From NCBI RefSeq assembly GCF_900105095.1, contig NZ_LT629743.1, forward strand, positions 682,001 to 746,000: a stretch of DNA of 64,000 nucleotides. Reading direction: 5' to 3'. Origin of the DNA: Erythrobacter sp. HL-111 (GTDB lineage Bacteria > Pseudomonadota > Alphaproteobacteria > Sphingomonadales > Sphingomonadaceae). How positions within the stretch are numbered: the stretch's first letter is position 1; every line of letters begins with the position of its first letter. Below, one piece after another: positions 33,752 through 44,041 of this stretch. The notes under the pieces were generated by a model. It was not told where the DNA came from. It did not search any database and was given only the letters and a program-made list of their open reading frames with translations. Position numbers and translations under genes: made by a program.

Positions 33752-36083
33752 ACACCGCGCAGGGGAGCCCGGAACCGAGCAGGCTGCGGCCCGCCCTGGG
33801 GAATGCCTCACGGACCCAGTCGGCAGGCTCGCCCTCGATCGCCCGCAGCGCAGTCACCATCAGGAGCGCCTCTTCTCCCCCGCCGCGGAGGAAGGCAAGC
33901 GCCCCTTCGGTGCAGGGGACCGGCTCGTACCCGCCTCCGAACGCGGCGGGATGGCCGGCGCGCAGGTGGAGGAGGTCGCGCAGCAGCACCAGCTTCTCGT
34001 CCGCGCCCTTGCGCATCGCCCGTTCGCAGGCGGCGAAATCGACCGGGCGGCGGTTGTCGGGATCGACGAGGCTGCGTTCGGCCAGTTCGGCGCCCTGATA
34101 GGTGTCGGGCACGCCCGGGCAGGTCAGGCGCAGGAAGCACTGGGCGAGGCTCTTGACCCGTTCGATCTCGCCGATGCGTGCGAGGAAGTCGCCGATCTGC
34201 GCGCGCAGTCCGGCGCCCGCGTCCCCCTTCACCAGCGTCTCGGCGACCCCGGCGAGGGCGCGCTCGTATTCCTCGTCGGGTTCGGTCCAGGAGGAGCGCA
34301 GCTTCGCCTCGCGCAGGGTCTTGACCGCATAGGCGCCGATCCGGCCGGCATATTGGCCGAGCGCGCGCGGATCATCGGGCCATGCGCCGACAACGGCCTG
34401 CAACAGCATCGCGAGGTCGCCCGGATCGACCCGGTGCCCGCCCGGCACGGCTTCGGCCCAGCAGGTGCTCGCCGCGATCCATTCCTCCGCCACCTCGCTG
34501 ATCGCGGCGAGCCGGGCGCGCACGTCTTCGCCGCGCTTGTGGTCGTGCGTCGCGGTCGCGAGCATCGCGCGCGGCCAGCGCCGGGCGCGGTCCTGCTGCC
34601 AGCGGTGGAAGGCCTCGGGCGGGGCGGCGAAGCGCGCGGGGTCGAAGCCGACGTCATTGCGCGCGATCCAGCGCCCGTAGCGGTAAAAGGCCGTGTCCTC
34701 GACCGCCTTTGCCGCAATCGGGGCGGAAAGCTGCTGGAACCGCTGCACGAAGGGCGCGGCCTCTTGCGAAGCGGGCCCCTCTCCGGCGAGCCAGGCGAGG
34801 ATCGCGTGGCCGAGCGGCGCCTCGCCGGGCGGCGCGACCCCGGCCAGCCTGCGGGCCGCCTTTTCGCGCACGCGCGCGTCCTCGGGCGGGGCGGCGGTGC
34901 CGGTGCCGTAGGTGCGATAGACGGGGAAGACGACGAGCAGCGCCTCGAGCGCGCGCTTCCAGGCGGCGCGGCCGTAACAGGCGGTTTCGGGCGAGCGTGC
35001 GGCGAGGTCGGCCAGCGCGTCGGCGCAGGCCTCGAACTGGGCGGTGAATTCCCAGTGGAGTATCTCGCGGCGGGCCACGCGTTCCTCTTCCTCGAACCGG
35101 GCGGGGCGATCCGCCAGCGCGGCCCAGTGCCGCGCGAGCGGTTCGCCCGCCGCGGGCGCGTGGAGCAGGAGCGACACCTCCTCCATGAAATCATAGCCGG
35201 TCGTCCCGTCGACCGGCCAGGCGCGCGGCATGGATTCGCCGGGGCCGAGAATCTTCTCGACGATCAGCCAGGCCGGTCCGTCCTCGCGCCCCGCCTGGTC
35301 GAGCCGGGTCCGCAGCTTCGCGAGATAGGCGGCAGGGTCGGCAAGACCGTCGACATGGTCGATCCTCAGTCCGTCGATCACGCCCTCGCGGTAGAGCCGC
35401 AGCGGCAGGTCGTGGACCGCTTCGAACACGGCGTCCTCCTCGATCCTCAGGCCGGCGAGTTCGCTGATCGAGAAGAAGCGCCGCCAGTTGAGTTCGTCAT
35501 GGCCGAGCCGCCACCACGCGAGGCAGTAATGCTGCGCCGCCAGTGTCGCGCGCAGATCGCCCGGGACGAGGCTTTCGGGGCAGAGCGGATAATCCTCCCC
35601 GCCGTAAAGCCGCAGCACGGCGCCTCCGGCGGTTTCGGCGAGTTCGACATGACCCCGCGCGATCGCTTCGGGGAGCGGCGTGCCGAGCACCGGGAGCAGC
35701 ACCTTCCCGCCGTGCCGCGACCAGTCCACGTCGAAAAAGGACGCAAAGCGGCTCTTTTGCCCGTGACGCAGCAGGTCGGCCCACCACGGGGTCTGCGGGT
35801 GCGCGGCCATGTGATTGGGCACGATGTCGAGAACCAGACCCATGTCGTGCGCCTTGAGATCGCCGGCGAGCAGGCGCAGCGCCTCCTCTCCGCCGAGCGC
35901 CTCGCGGATCCGCGTCGGGTCGGTCACGTCATAGCCGTGGATCGAGCCCTCGCGCGCCTCGGCAAGGGGGGAGGCGTAGACGTGGCTCACTCCCAGATCG
36001 GCGAGATAGGGGACGATGGTGCGCGCATCCGCCAGCGTGAAGCCTGGGTGAAACTGCAGCCGATAGGTTGCCCGCGGGATCAT
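33735..36083 (-). CDS. treY: (1->4)-alpha-D-glucan 1-alpha-D-glucosylmutase (maltooligosyl trehalose synthase TreY)
   Basis: The 782-residue GH13 enzyme turns the reducing-end maltose unit of a maltodextrin into a trehalose unit. It starts IPRATYRLQFHPGFTLADA, diagnostic of TreY. GH13 catalytic regions are LDIVPNHM, IDGLRIDHVDGL (nucleophile), AWLIVEKILGPGE (acid/base) and TATHDHKRGEDVRAR (transition-state Asp). The length is short of the common 780-900 range but complete. It is the last gene of the seven-gene trehalose/glucan cluster and overlaps malQ by four bases. TreZ, encoded two genes upstream, would release trehalose from its product. Confidence 0.96.
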   Translation of the reverse strand: MIPRATYRLQFHPGFTLADARTIVPYLADLGVSHVYASPLAEAREGSIHGYDVTDPTRIREALGGEEALRLLAGDLKAHDMGLVLDIVPNHMAAHPQTPWWADLLRHGQKSRFASFFDVDWSRHGGKVLLPVLGTPLPEAIARGHVELAETAGGAVLRLYGGEDYPLCPESLVPGDLRATLAAQHYCLAWWRLGHDELNWRRFFSISELAGLRIEEDAVFEAVHDLPLRLYREGVIDGLRIDHVDGLADPAAYLAKLRTRLDQAGREDGPAWLIVEKILGPGESMPRAWPVDGTTGYDFMEEVSLLLHAPAAGEPLARHWAALADRPARFEEEERVARREILHWEFTAQFEACADALADLAARSPETACYGRAAWKRALEALLVVFPVYRTYGTGTAAPPEDARVREKAARRLAGVAPPGEAPLGHAILAWLAGEGPASQEAAPFVQRFQQLSAPIAAKAVEDTAFYRYGRWIARNDVGFDPARFAAPPEAFHRWQQDRARRWPRAMLATATHDHKRGEDVRARLAAISEVAEEWIAASTCWAEAVPGGHRVDPGDLAMLLQAVVGAWPDDPRALGQYAGRIGAYAVKTLREAKLRSSWTEPDEEYERALAGVAETLVKGDAGAGLRAQIGDFLARIGEIERVKSLAQCFLRLTCPGVPDTYQGAELAERSLVDPDNRRPVDFAACERAMRKGADEKLVLLRDLLHLRAGHPAAFGGGYEPVPCTEGALAFLRGGGEEALLMVTALRAIEGEPADWVREAFPRAGRSLLGSGLPCAVFKPAR

Positions 36084-38041
36084 GCCCTGCGCCCCCGCTT
36101 CAGGGCAGCGAGGCGTTCGGCGACATCGGGCCGAGCGAGCATGGCGGCAAGGTCTTCGGGCATCCTTCGGCGCCAGTTCGGGTGCTGGTCGGTCGTGCCG
36201 GGAAGATTCGGCTGTTCGGCAAGGCCGGCGAGGTCTTCCAGCGGGACGAGCACGCCTTCGCAGGCGCTCGCGGCGACATGAGCGACGGCGGCGGTGACGA
36301 AGGCCTCCGGCGCTTCCGGCGCGGGACAGGTCGCATGGCCGCGAGCCGCGATGCACCGCCACAGGCGCTCCCGCTCGGCCCTGCGCGCGGCGAGCGAGGG
36401 GGCGGTGCGACCGAGCCGCCGCGCCCACTCGAGGTCGCGGCCCTGCCACCATCCCGCCAGCGTCGGCAGGTCGTGCGTCCCGGTCATCGCGACCGCGGGC
36501 GCATCCCATTCCGCCGGATCGGTGAAGTCCCCCTGCGCGTCCCGCTCGAACCACAGCACGCGCATTCCCAGGATGTTCGCCTCGGCCATTTCCTCGCGCA
36601 GGCCCGGCGGGACCGTTCCGAGATCCTCGCCGATGACGATGCAGCGGTGCCTCCAGCTTTCGAGCGCGACGATGTTGACGAGATCGCGCTGCGGCATGGC
36701 GAGGTAGCACCCTTCGGACGAAGGCGCGCCGTGCGGCACGACCCAGACGCGTCTCAGCCCCAGCACATGATCGATCCGCACCCCTCCGGCATGGGCCATC
36801 GCCGCGGCAAGCGTTTCGCGAAAGGCCTTGAAGTGGGTCCGGTGGAGGGTCAGCGGGTCGAAGGTCGTGAGCCCCCAGTCCTGTCCTTCCGGCCCGAGCA
36901 GATCGGGCGGCGCCCCGACCGACAGCCCGTCGAGAAAGGCCTCGGGACTGCGCCAGCAGTCCGCTCCGCCCGGATCGACCCCCACGGCGAGGTCGCTGAC
37001 GAGGCCCACCGCCATCCCGGCCGATCGTGCGGCCCGGTGAGCCTCGGCAAGACCCTGTTCGGCCAGGCCCTGCAGCCAGCCGTGAAAGGCAATCTCGCGT
37101 TCGTGAGCGGCGGCGAAGGCCTGCACGGCTTCGCCGTTCGGAGCGCGATATTCCTCGGGCCATTCGCGCCAGGAGGCATGGCCGCGCGCCGCGAAATGGA
37201 CGTGGAGCGCATCGTGCAGCGCCTGCAGCGCGACTTCGGCTTGAGGCAGACGCGCGGCGGCCAGGGTTCGCTGGCGCGCGGCCGGAGGCGTGCGCTCGAA
37301 CAATCGCTGCAGCCGTGCGAGACGCGCGGGGCCTGCGCGGATCCAGTCGATCAGGTCGCCGCCCGCAGGCTCCGGGTCTTCCGCGTCGCTGGGATCGGCG
37401 AACAATACGTTAAGGAACCGGCGGGAGGAGGGCCCATAGGGGCTGAAGCGCGCCGGATCGGCGGGGAAGAGCGCGTGGACCGGGCTTATTGCGAACAGGT
37501 CCGCCCCGGCCTCGCCCAAAGAACGCGCGGCGCGGGCGAGGGTGCCGAAATCGCCGAACGCCCCTTCGCCCGAGTCCCTCAGCGACGGTATCTGGGCCGA
37601 AACACCCCACACCCGCCGGCCCGGAACCGCGTCCGCAAGGCCGAAGGCGCGGTGGGGTGCGATCGCGAGCCCGGTCTCGCCCGCCTCGTGCAGCAGTCGG
37701 TGATGCCCCGGCTCGGCCAGCCCCCCGAGCTTTCCCGAGGTGAGGTCGACCTGTTGCCGTTCGCCGGTTTCGAGCTCGAGCGTCGCCGCGCCTTTCAGGT
37801 CCGGGGGCAGGGCAATGACCTCTCCGACCCGCGCGGTGAGGAAGCTCGCCGCCGCCTCGCGCCGGATCGCGGCAAGCTTCTCGCGGCTGGCGGCGATCCT
37901 GGCAGGATCATCGGCAGGCAGGCCGAGCGCGGCGAGGATACGTTCAAGGTTGGCGGGCGCGACCACCTGCTGCTCGCCGGCGGCGTCTTCCCAGTCCACC
38001 GCGAGCCCGGCCTCGCGGGCGAGGCTTTCGAGCTCGCTCAT
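36080..38041 (-). CDS. malQ: 4-alpha-glucanotransferase (amylomaltase)
   Basis: The 653-residue GH77 enzyme transfers maltooligosyl units between glucans. RVWGVSAQIPSLRDSGEGAF, with SPYGPSSRRFLN, is the GH77 entrance. GGVRIDHVLGLRR holds the nucleophile, CIVIGEDLGTVP the acid/base Glu, and MTGTHDLPTLAGWW the third carboxylate. An N-terminal extension of about 130 residues precedes the catalytic core, as in the MalQ forms of many proteobacteria. It overlaps both neighbours by four bases. In the cluster it would reshape short maltodextrins made by GlgX or left by TreY/TreZ. Confidence 0.95.
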   Translation of the reverse strand: MSELESLAREAGLAVDWEDAAGEQQVVAPANLERILAALGLPADDPARIAASREKLAAIRREAAASFLTARVGEVIALPPDLKGAATLELETGERQQVDLTSGKLGGLAEPGHHRLLHEAGETGLAIAPHRAFGLADAVPGRRVWGVSAQIPSLRDSGEGAFGDFGTLARAARSLGEAGADLFAISPVHALFPADPARFSPYGPSSRRFLNVLFADPSDAEDPEPAGGDLIDWIRAGPARLARLQRLFERTPPAARQRTLAAARLPQAEVALQALHDALHVHFAARGHASWREWPEEYRAPNGEAVQAFAAAHEREIAFHGWLQGLAEQGLAEAHRAARSAGMAVGLVSDLAVGVDPGGADCWRSPEAFLDGLSVGAPPDLLGPEGQDWGLTTFDPLTLHRTHFKAFRETLAAAMAHAGGVRIDHVLGLRRVWVVPHGAPSSEGCYLAMPQRDLVNIVALESWRHRCIVIGEDLGTVPPGLREEMAEANILGMRVLWFERDAQGDFTDPAEWDAPAVAMTGTHDLPTLAGWWQGRDLEWARRLGRTAPSLAARRAERERLWRCIAARGHATCPAPEAPEAFVTAAVAHVAASACEGVLVPLEDLAGLAEQPNLPGTTDQHPNWRRRMPEDLAAMLARPDVAERLAALKRGRRA

Positions 38042-39750
38042 GGCTCCTCTCGCGCCGCGACAAAGCGCGGGCCGGAGGCGGGATTGCCGGTTTCGAACAG
38101 GACGTGGCCGCGGGGCCGATCGGCCGGGCAGGGGCCATTGCCGAACCAGGCGAGGACGTGCCAGCGCGCGCCATCCGCCAGCCGCCAGGACGCGCGCACC
38201 CCGTCGTCGCCCACGGACGCCGCACCGAGGCTTTCGCATTCGGCCATGCCGGGGACGAGGTGCGCCGCACGCAGCGCGATAAGCTCGGCGTACATGCCGC
38301 GCCATTCGGCCGCATCGGGGCCGGGTTCGGGCCTGCTCGCGGCGAAGGTCGCCTCGGCATTGGGATCGGGGATGGCCGCGCGCGCTTCCGGGTCCGAGAA
38401 GGCCGGAAATCCGGCGAATTCGCGGCGCCGCCCTTCTCGCACGGCATCGGCAAGGTCGTCGTGGAAATCGGTGAAGAAGAGGAAGGGCGTGCGCGATCCC
38501 GTTTCCTCGCCCATGAACAGGAGCGGGATGGCGGGCGAGAGAAGATGCAGCGCGGTGGCAACCTTCAGCACTTCCCGGTCCACCAGTCGGATCAGCCTTT
38601 CGCCCAGGGCCCGGTTGCCGACCTGGTCGTGGTTCTGGAGAAAGTTGACGAAACAGGTCTTTGGCAGGTGGGCACTGGGTTTCCCGCGAATCCGCCCCGC
38701 TTCGACCTCCTCGCCCTGATAGGAAAACCCTTCCGACAGGCACCGCGCGAGTCGGTCGGCCGGCGCATCGGCGAAGGCCGCGTAGTAGCTGGCGCTTTCC
38801 CCGGTCAGGAGGGCGTGAGCGGAATTGTGGAAATCGTCGTTCCACTGGGCATCGTATGGCCCTTCGAGCGGGTTCGGATCGTTCGCCTCGTTCTCGAGCA
38901 CGAGATGGACGTGGCGGCCCGGGGTTGCCGCGCGGATCTCGCGTCCCATCCGATCCACGAATGCCCGATCCCCGATTGCGTGGACCGCATCGAACCGCAG
39001 CCCGTCGAAACGATATTCTTCGAGCCACATCAGCGCGTTGTCGATGAAGAAACGCGCGACCGGGTCCCTGTCCACGCTGACCGCCTGCCCCCAAGGCGTG
39101 TGGGCATCGTGGAAGAAGTCGCTGGCATAGGTGCCGAGGTAATTCCCGTCCGGTCCGAAATGGTTGTAGACCACGTCGAGCATCGCCATTAGGCCGAGTT
39201 CATGCGCCCGGTCGACCAGCGCCTTGAGCTCGGCAGGCGACCCGTAGGCTTCGGCGGGGGCATAGGGCAGCACCCCGTCATAGCCCCAGTTCCGCTCGCC
39301 CGGGAACGCGCCGACCGGCATCAGTTCGATCGCGGTGATGCCGAGATCGGCGAGTTCGGGCAGGCGCTCGGCCACTCCGGCGAACCCGCCGAGAACGCCC
39401 GCGTGGCATTCCCACACGACGGCTTCCTCCCAGGGCCGCCCGCGCCAGTCGGGATTGCGCCATTGGTAGTCGTCCGACGCGCTCACGACGCTCCAGCCAT
39501 GCACGCCGCCATCCTGCCGGCGCGAGGCCGGATCGGGCACGTCGAGCCCGCCGCCGGGCGCATCGGGCAGGCGGAAGCGGTATCGTGCGCCGGGTCCGGC
39601 CTCGGCGGTGCAGGCGAACCAGCCCGCATCGCGCTTTTCCATGGCCCTTGCGTCCGCGCCCTTGACGACCAGCTCGACGCGCCCGGCATCGGGAGCCCAG
39701 AGCGCGAATTCGGCCCGCCCATCCGGCAGCAGGCGCGGTCCCCAAAGCAT
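38038..39750 (-). CDS. treZ: Malto-oligosyltrehalose trehalohydrolase
   Basis: The 570-residue GH13 enzyme cleaves trehalose off maltooligosyltrehalose. An N-terminal CBM48-like domain (FALWAPDAGRVELVV) is followed by WECHAGVLGGFAGVAERLP. Next come the catalytic regions LDVVYNHFGPDGNYL, FDGLRFDAVHAI (nucleophile), HLVLENEAND (acid/base) and NFLQNHDQVGNRALGERL (third Asp). The ATG at 39750 overlaps the glgX stop (TGATG); an ATG seven codons upstream is possible. It pairs with TreY to complete the TreYZ route, with malQ lying between them. Confidence 0.96.
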   Translation of the reverse strand: MLWGPRLLPDGRAEFALWAPDAGRVELVVKGADARAMEKRDAGWFACTAEAGPGARYRFRLPDAPGGGLDVPDPASRRQDGGVHGWSVVSASDDYQWRNPDWRGRPWEEAVVWECHAGVLGGFAGVAERLPELADLGITAIELMPVGAFPGERNWGYDGVLPYAPAEAYGSPAELKALVDRAHELGLMAMLDVVYNHFGPDGNYLGTYASDFFHDAHTPWGQAVSVDRDPVARFFIDNALMWLEEYRFDGLRFDAVHAIGDRAFVDRMGREIRAATPGRHVHLVLENEANDPNPLEGPYDAQWNDDFHNSAHALLTGESASYYAAFADAPADRLARCLSEGFSYQGEEVEAGRIRGKPSAHLPKTCFVNFLQNHDQVGNRALGERLIRLVDREVLKVATALHLLSPAIPLLFMGEETGSRTPFLFFTDFHDDLADAVREGRRREFAGFPAFSDPEARAAIPDPNAEATFAASRPEPGPDAAEWRGMYAELIALRAAHLVPGMAECESLGAASVGDDGVRASWRLADGARWHVLAWFGNGPCPADRPRGHVLFETGNPASGPRFVAAREEP

Positions 39751-41849
39751 CACTCGGCCTCCTGCCGCCATTCGAGCAGCGCAGCGGCGCGCGCCTTGAG
39801 CAGGTAGGTGTCGCGCACCTCCACGTTCCCCGCGGCGTCGGGATGGGCGCTGTCGATCAGCAGGCGGCGCGGGACGTCGGGCGGAGGAAGGTGGAAGGTC
39901 AGGGGATCCTCGCTCGCGTTCATCAGCAGGCTGACCGCCACCACGGATCCGTCCGCCTGTCGCTCTGCCCGGCGCATCAACAGCGCGCGGCCCTCGCCAT
40001 TGTCCCAGTCCTCCGCTTCGAGATGGACGCCGCGTTCGTCCCACCAGTCGATGTCCGGCAGGCCCTCGGCCGCCTCCTCGTTGCCGTGGAGGAAGACCGC
40101 GCTTCTCAGCACCGGGTGGCGGCGACGCATTTCGGCGAGCCGCGCGACGAAGCGGGTCAGCGCCTCGCCTTCCTCGCTGCGCGCCTGTTCCCAGTCGAAC
40201 CAGTTGATCGCATTGTCCTGGCAATAGGCGTTGTTGTTGCCGCGCTGCGTGCGCGCGAATTCGTCCCCGCCAAGGAGCATCGGCGTCCCGAGCGAGCCGA
40301 ACAGGGTCACCAGCATCGAACGGCGCACGAGCGCGCGGGTCTCGCGGATGGTCTTGTCCCTGGTCGGTCCTTCGGCGCCCCAGTTGCGGGTGAAATTGTG
40401 GTCGTGCCCGTCGCGGTTGTGTTCCTTGTTCGCCTCGTTGTGGCGCTTTTCATAGGCGGTGAGGTCGGCGAGCGTGTAGCCGTCGTGGCTGGTGAGGAAA
40501 TTGACCGAGGCCCAGGGACGGCGCGCGCGGCGGTCGAACAGGTCGCCCGATCCGGCCAGCCGCGCGGCGAGTTCGGGACGCTGCGCGCTGTCGCCGCGCC
40601 AGTAGCGCCTGACGGTGTCGCGGTAGCGGTCGTTCCACTCGGCGAAGCCCGGGGGGTAATTGCCGAGCTGGTAGCCGCCGGGCCCGATGTCCCAGGGCTC
40701 GGCGATGAGCTTGAGTTTCTGCAGCACCGGGTCCTGCCGGATCGCGGCGAAAAGCGGGGCATTGGGCCGGAACCCTTCGTCGGTGCGGCCCAGCACCGTG
40801 CCGAGATCGAAGCGAAAGCCGTCGATTCCGTAGCTCGTCGCCCAGTAGCGCAGCGAATCCATCACCATCTGGACCACCCGCGCCCGCGAGAGATTGAGCG
40901 TGTTGCCCGTACCCGTATCATTGACCAGATGGCGCGCGTCTTCCTCTGCAAGACGGTAATAGGTCGCGTTGTCGAGCCCGCGCCAACTTAAGGTCGGGCC
41001 GAGCTCCGAACCTTCGGCGGTGTGGTTGTAGACGACGTCGAGTATGACCTCGATCCCCGCCGCGTGGAGCCGCCGGACCGCGATCCGCAGCTCGTCATGA
41101 TCGTTCTCGCTCGCGAAATAGCCGCGCTGGGGAGCGAAATAGCTGAGCGTGTTGTAGCCCCAGTAGTTCGAAAGCCCCTTTTCCTGGAGAAAGCGGTCAT
41201 TGGTGAAGGCATGGATCGGCAGCAGTTCGAGCGCGGTGACACCGAGACGCTTGAGGTGCTCGATCACGCTCGGATGGGCGAGGGCGGCATAGGTTCCGCG
41301 CTCGTTCGGAGGCACGTCCGACAGCAGCTTTGTAAGGCCTTTGACATGTGCTTCGTAGATCACGGTTTCGGGCCACGGCGTGCGGGGCCGTTCGTCGTGT
41401 GACCAGTCGAACCTTTCGTGGGTGACGACGCTCTTGGGTATCGCGCGGGCGCTGTCGCGGCGGTCGAAGCTGAGATCCCTGCGGGACGAGCGGACGTTGT
41501 AGGCATGGAGCCCGTCGGTCCAGCGCAACCGGCCTTCGAGCTTCCGCGCATAGGGATCGATCAGCAGTTTGTGCGGATTGAAGCGATGGCCGTCGTGCGG
41601 GGCGTAGGGACCGTGGGCGCGGAAACCGTAAAGCTGACCGGGCCGCGCGCCGGGCAGGTAGCCGTGCCAGACCTCGTCGGTCCATTCGGGCAGGTCATGG
41701 CTGGCGAGCTGGCGCTTGCCCGTGGCATCGAACAGGCACAGTTCCACCCGCGTCGCGTGGGCCGAGAACACCGCGAAATTGACCCCGAGGCCATCGAAGG
41801 TCGAACCGAGCGGATAGGGGGAACCGGGCTCGAGCGCGCCCGCGATCAA
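39750..41849 (-). CDS. glgX: Glycogen debranching enzyme GlgX
   Basis: The 699-residue GH13 isoamylase-type enzyme removes alpha-1,6 branches. The N-terminal CBM48 begins [19 protein letters not shown]. Catalytic regions are [49 protein letters not shown] and [14 protein letters not shown]. The start is a TTG at 41849: GGGGAG lies 6 nt upstream and the codon overlaps the glgB stop as TTGA. No ATG or GTG gives a sensible start without running deep into glgB. It is co-oriented with, and coupled to, its neighbours. Confidence 0.93.
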   Translation of the reverse strand: MIAGALEPGSPYPLGSTFDGLGVNFAVFSAHATRVELCLFDATGKRQLASHDLPEWTDEVWHGYLPGARPGQLYGFRAHGPYAPHDGHRFNPHKLLIDPYARKLEGRLRWTDGLHAYNVRSSRRDLSFDRRDSARAIPKSVVTHERFDWSHDERPRTPWPETVIYEAHVKGLTKLLSDVPPNERGTYAALAHPSVIEHLKRLGVTALELLPIHAFTNDRFLQEKGLSNYWGYNTLSYFAPQRGYFASENDHDELRIAVRRLHAAGIEVILDVVYNHTAEGSELGPTLSWRGLDNATYYRLAEEDARHLVNDTGTGNTLNLSRARVVQMVMDSLRYWATSYGIDGFRFDLGTVLGRTDEGFRPNAPLFAAIRQDPVLQKLKLIAEPWDIGPGGYQLGNYPPGFAEWNDRYRDTVRRYWRGDSAQRPELAARLAGSGDLFDRRARRPWASVNFLTSHDGYTLADLTAYEKRHNEANKEHNRDGHDHNFTRNWGAEGPTRDKTIRETRALVRRSMLVTLFGSLGTPMLLGGDEFARTQRGNNNAYCQDNAINWFDWEQARSEEGEALTRFVARLAEMRRRHPVLRSAVFLHGNEEAAEGLPDIDWWDERGVHLEAEDWDNGEGRALLMRRAERQADGSVVAVSLLMNASEDPLTFHLPPPDVPRRLLIDSAHPDAAGNVEVRDTYLLKARAAALLEWRQEAE

Positions 41850-44041
41850 GTCGCGCTCCCCGGTTTGAGCGCGATCACGCCGAGCGGCGGGAGCGTGAGC
41901 GAAAGCGAGGCGGGGCGGTGGTGGCTCGCTTCGCCGCTGGCGGTGATCGCGCCGCCATTGCCGGTGTTGGAGCCGCCGTAAAGCCCGGCGTCGGAATTGA
42001 GGATCTCGCGCCATTCGCCGCCCCGGGGCACGCCGATGCGGTAATCGTGGTGCGGTTCGGGCGTCAGGTTGGCGGCAATGACGAGCGGGGGATCGCCCTC
42101 GTTCCCCTGCCGTTCCCAGACGAACACGCTGTTTTGGCTGTCGTCCCCCACGATCCAGTCGAAATGTGCATGGTCGGCGTCGCGGGCGTGGAGCGCGCCT
42201 TCGGTGCAGTGCAGGTGGTTGAGGTCGCGCACGAGCCGCTGGATGCCGGCGTGCTTGGGATCGCCGAGCAGGTGCCACGGCAGCTGCGAATCGTGGTTCC
42301 ACTCGCCCGGCTGGCCGAGTTCGCAGCCCATGAACAGCAGCTTCTTGCCCGGATGGATCCACATGAAGGTGAGATAGGCGCGCAGGTTCGCGAAACGCCG
42401 CCATTCGTCGCCGGGCATCTTGGCGAGCAGCGAGCCCTTGCCGTGGACCACCTCGTCATGGCTGATCGGCAGGACGAATTTCTCCGAGAAGGAATAGACG
42501 AGGCTGAAGGTCATCTCGCCATGGTGCCAGGCGCGATGCACGGGATCGCGCTTCACGTATTCGAGGCTGTCGTGCATCCAGCCCATGTTCCACTTGTAGT
42601 CGAAACCCAGCCCGCCTTCGGAAACCGGTGCCGTGACACCGGGAAAGGCGGTCGATTCCTCCGCCAGCGTGATCGCGCCCATGCCCTCGTCGGCAAGGCG
42701 GGTGTTGAGGTCGCGCAGGAAGGCGATGCTTTCCAGGTTCTCGCGCCCGCCGTGGAGGTTGGGGACCCATTCGCCCTCCTTGCGGCTGTAGTCGCGATAG
42801 AGCATCGAGGCGACCGCATCGACGCGCAGGCCGTCGACATGGAATTCGCGCGCCCACCACAGCGCGCTCGAGAGCAGGAACCCGGCGACCTCGCGGCGGC
42901 CGAGATTGTAGATCAGCGTGTCCCAGTCCTGATGGAATCCCTCGCGCGGGTCGGCGTGTTCGTAAAGGTGCGTGCCGTCGAAGGTCGCAAGGCCGTGCGG
43001 GTCGGTCGGAAAATGCGCGGGAACCCAGTCGAGGATGACGCCGATCCCCGCCTTGTGCGCCTCGTTCACGAACCGGGCAAAGCCCTCGGGCGTGCCGAAG
43101 CGGGCGCTGGGCGCGAATTGCGAGAGCGGCTGGTAGCCCCACGAACCGGCGAAGGGGTGTTCCATGATCGGCAGGAACTCGACATGGGTGAAACCGAGAT
43201 CGGCGACATAGGGGATGAGCCGTTCGGCGAGCGCGCGCCAGCCGAAGGTTTCGTGGATGTCCTCGCCCGGGCGCATCCAGCTGCCCGGATGGACCTCGTA
43301 GATCGCCATGGGCCGGTCCGGCCCCTGCGCTGCGCGGCGGCTTTCCATCCATTCGTCGTCGGACCATTCGAAATCGGGCAGCGGCTCGACGATCGAGGCG
43401 GTCGCGGGAGGAAGCTCGGTACGGCGGGCGAGCGGGTCGGCCTTCTGCATCACCGCGCCGTCGGACCCGGCGACCTCGAACTTGTAGCGTTCGCCCGGGG
43501 CGAGGCGCGGCACGAACAGCTCCCACACGCCGGCATCGTGGCGCAGGCGCATCGGGTGGCGGCGGCCGTCCCAGCTGTTGAAGTCGCCCACGACCGAAAC
43601 CCGCCGCGCATTGGGCGCCCAGACGCTGAAGAGCACGCCGTCCACGCCCTCGATCCGCCTCGGGACGGCTCCGAAATGGCGCGCCAGATCGCGGTGGCGG
43701 CCTTCGGAAAAGAGGTGGAGGTCGAAATCGCCCAGCAGCACGCCGAAGGCATAGGGGTCCTCCGTCTCGTGCTCGCCATCGGGCCAGCGCACGCGCAGGC
43801 GGTAGCTCCTGTTGCGCCCGAGCTTGCCGACGAACAGGCCGTGGCCCGCGTCCTCCATCTCGGCGATCGTCCTGCCGGACTTCGCGTTGACCAAGGTCAC
43901 GCCCTCGGCTCCCGGCTGGAAGGTGCGCACGATCCGCCCCTTACCGCCATCATGCGGGCCGAACACGGCGAAGGGGTCGGACAGTCGGCCTTCGATCGCT
44001 TCGGATGCGATGGCGGCGAGATCCTTGCTCATCAGGTTCAC
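41846..44041 (-). CDS. glgB: 1,4-alpha-glucan branching enzyme
   Basis: The 731-residue GH13 branching enzyme introduces alpha-1,6 links. Two N-terminal beta-sandwich modules precede the barrel; the second contains [23 protein letters not shown] in shorter blocks such as [15 protein letters not shown]. Catalytic regions are [46 protein letters not shown] and [16 protein letters not shown]. The GTG at 44041 overlaps the stop of treS-mak (GTGA); an internal ATG three codons later is possible. It would branch the linear glucan made by GlgE. Confidence 0.96.
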   Translation of the reverse strand: MNLMSKDLAAIASEAIEGRLSDPFAVFGPHDGGKGRIVRTFQPGAEGVTLVNAKSGRTIAEMEDAGHGLFVGKLGRNRSYRLRVRWPDGEHETEDPYAFGVLLGDFDLHLFSEGRHRDLARHFGAVPRRIEGVDGVLFSVWAPNARRVSVVGDFNSWDGRRHPMRLRHDAGVWELFVPRLAPGERYKFEVAGSDGAVMQKADPLARRTELPPATASIVEPLPDFEWSDDEWMESRRAAQGPDRPMAIYEVHPGSWMRPGEDIHETFGWRALAERLIPYVADLGFTHVEFLPIMEHPFAGSWGYQPLSQFAPSARFGTPEGFARFVNEAHKAGIGVILDWVPAHFPTDPHGLATFDGTHLYEHADPREGFHQDWDTLIYNLGRREVAGFLLSSALWWAREFHVDGLRVDAVASMLYRDYSRKEGEWVPNLHGGRENLESIAFLRDLNTRLADEGMGAITLAEESTAFPGVTAPVSEGGLGFDYKWNMGWMHDSLEYVKRDPVHRAWHHGEMTFSLVYSFSEKFVLPISHDEVVHGKGSLLAKMPGDEWRRFANLRAYLTFMWIHPGKKLLFMGCELGQPGEWNHDSQLPWHLLGDPKHAGIQRLVRDLNHLHCTEGALHARDADHAHFDWIVGDDSQNSVFVWERQGNEGDPPLVIAANLTPEPHHDYRIGVPRGGEWREILNSDAGLYGGSNTGNGGAITASGEASHHRPASLSLTLPPLGVIALKPGSAT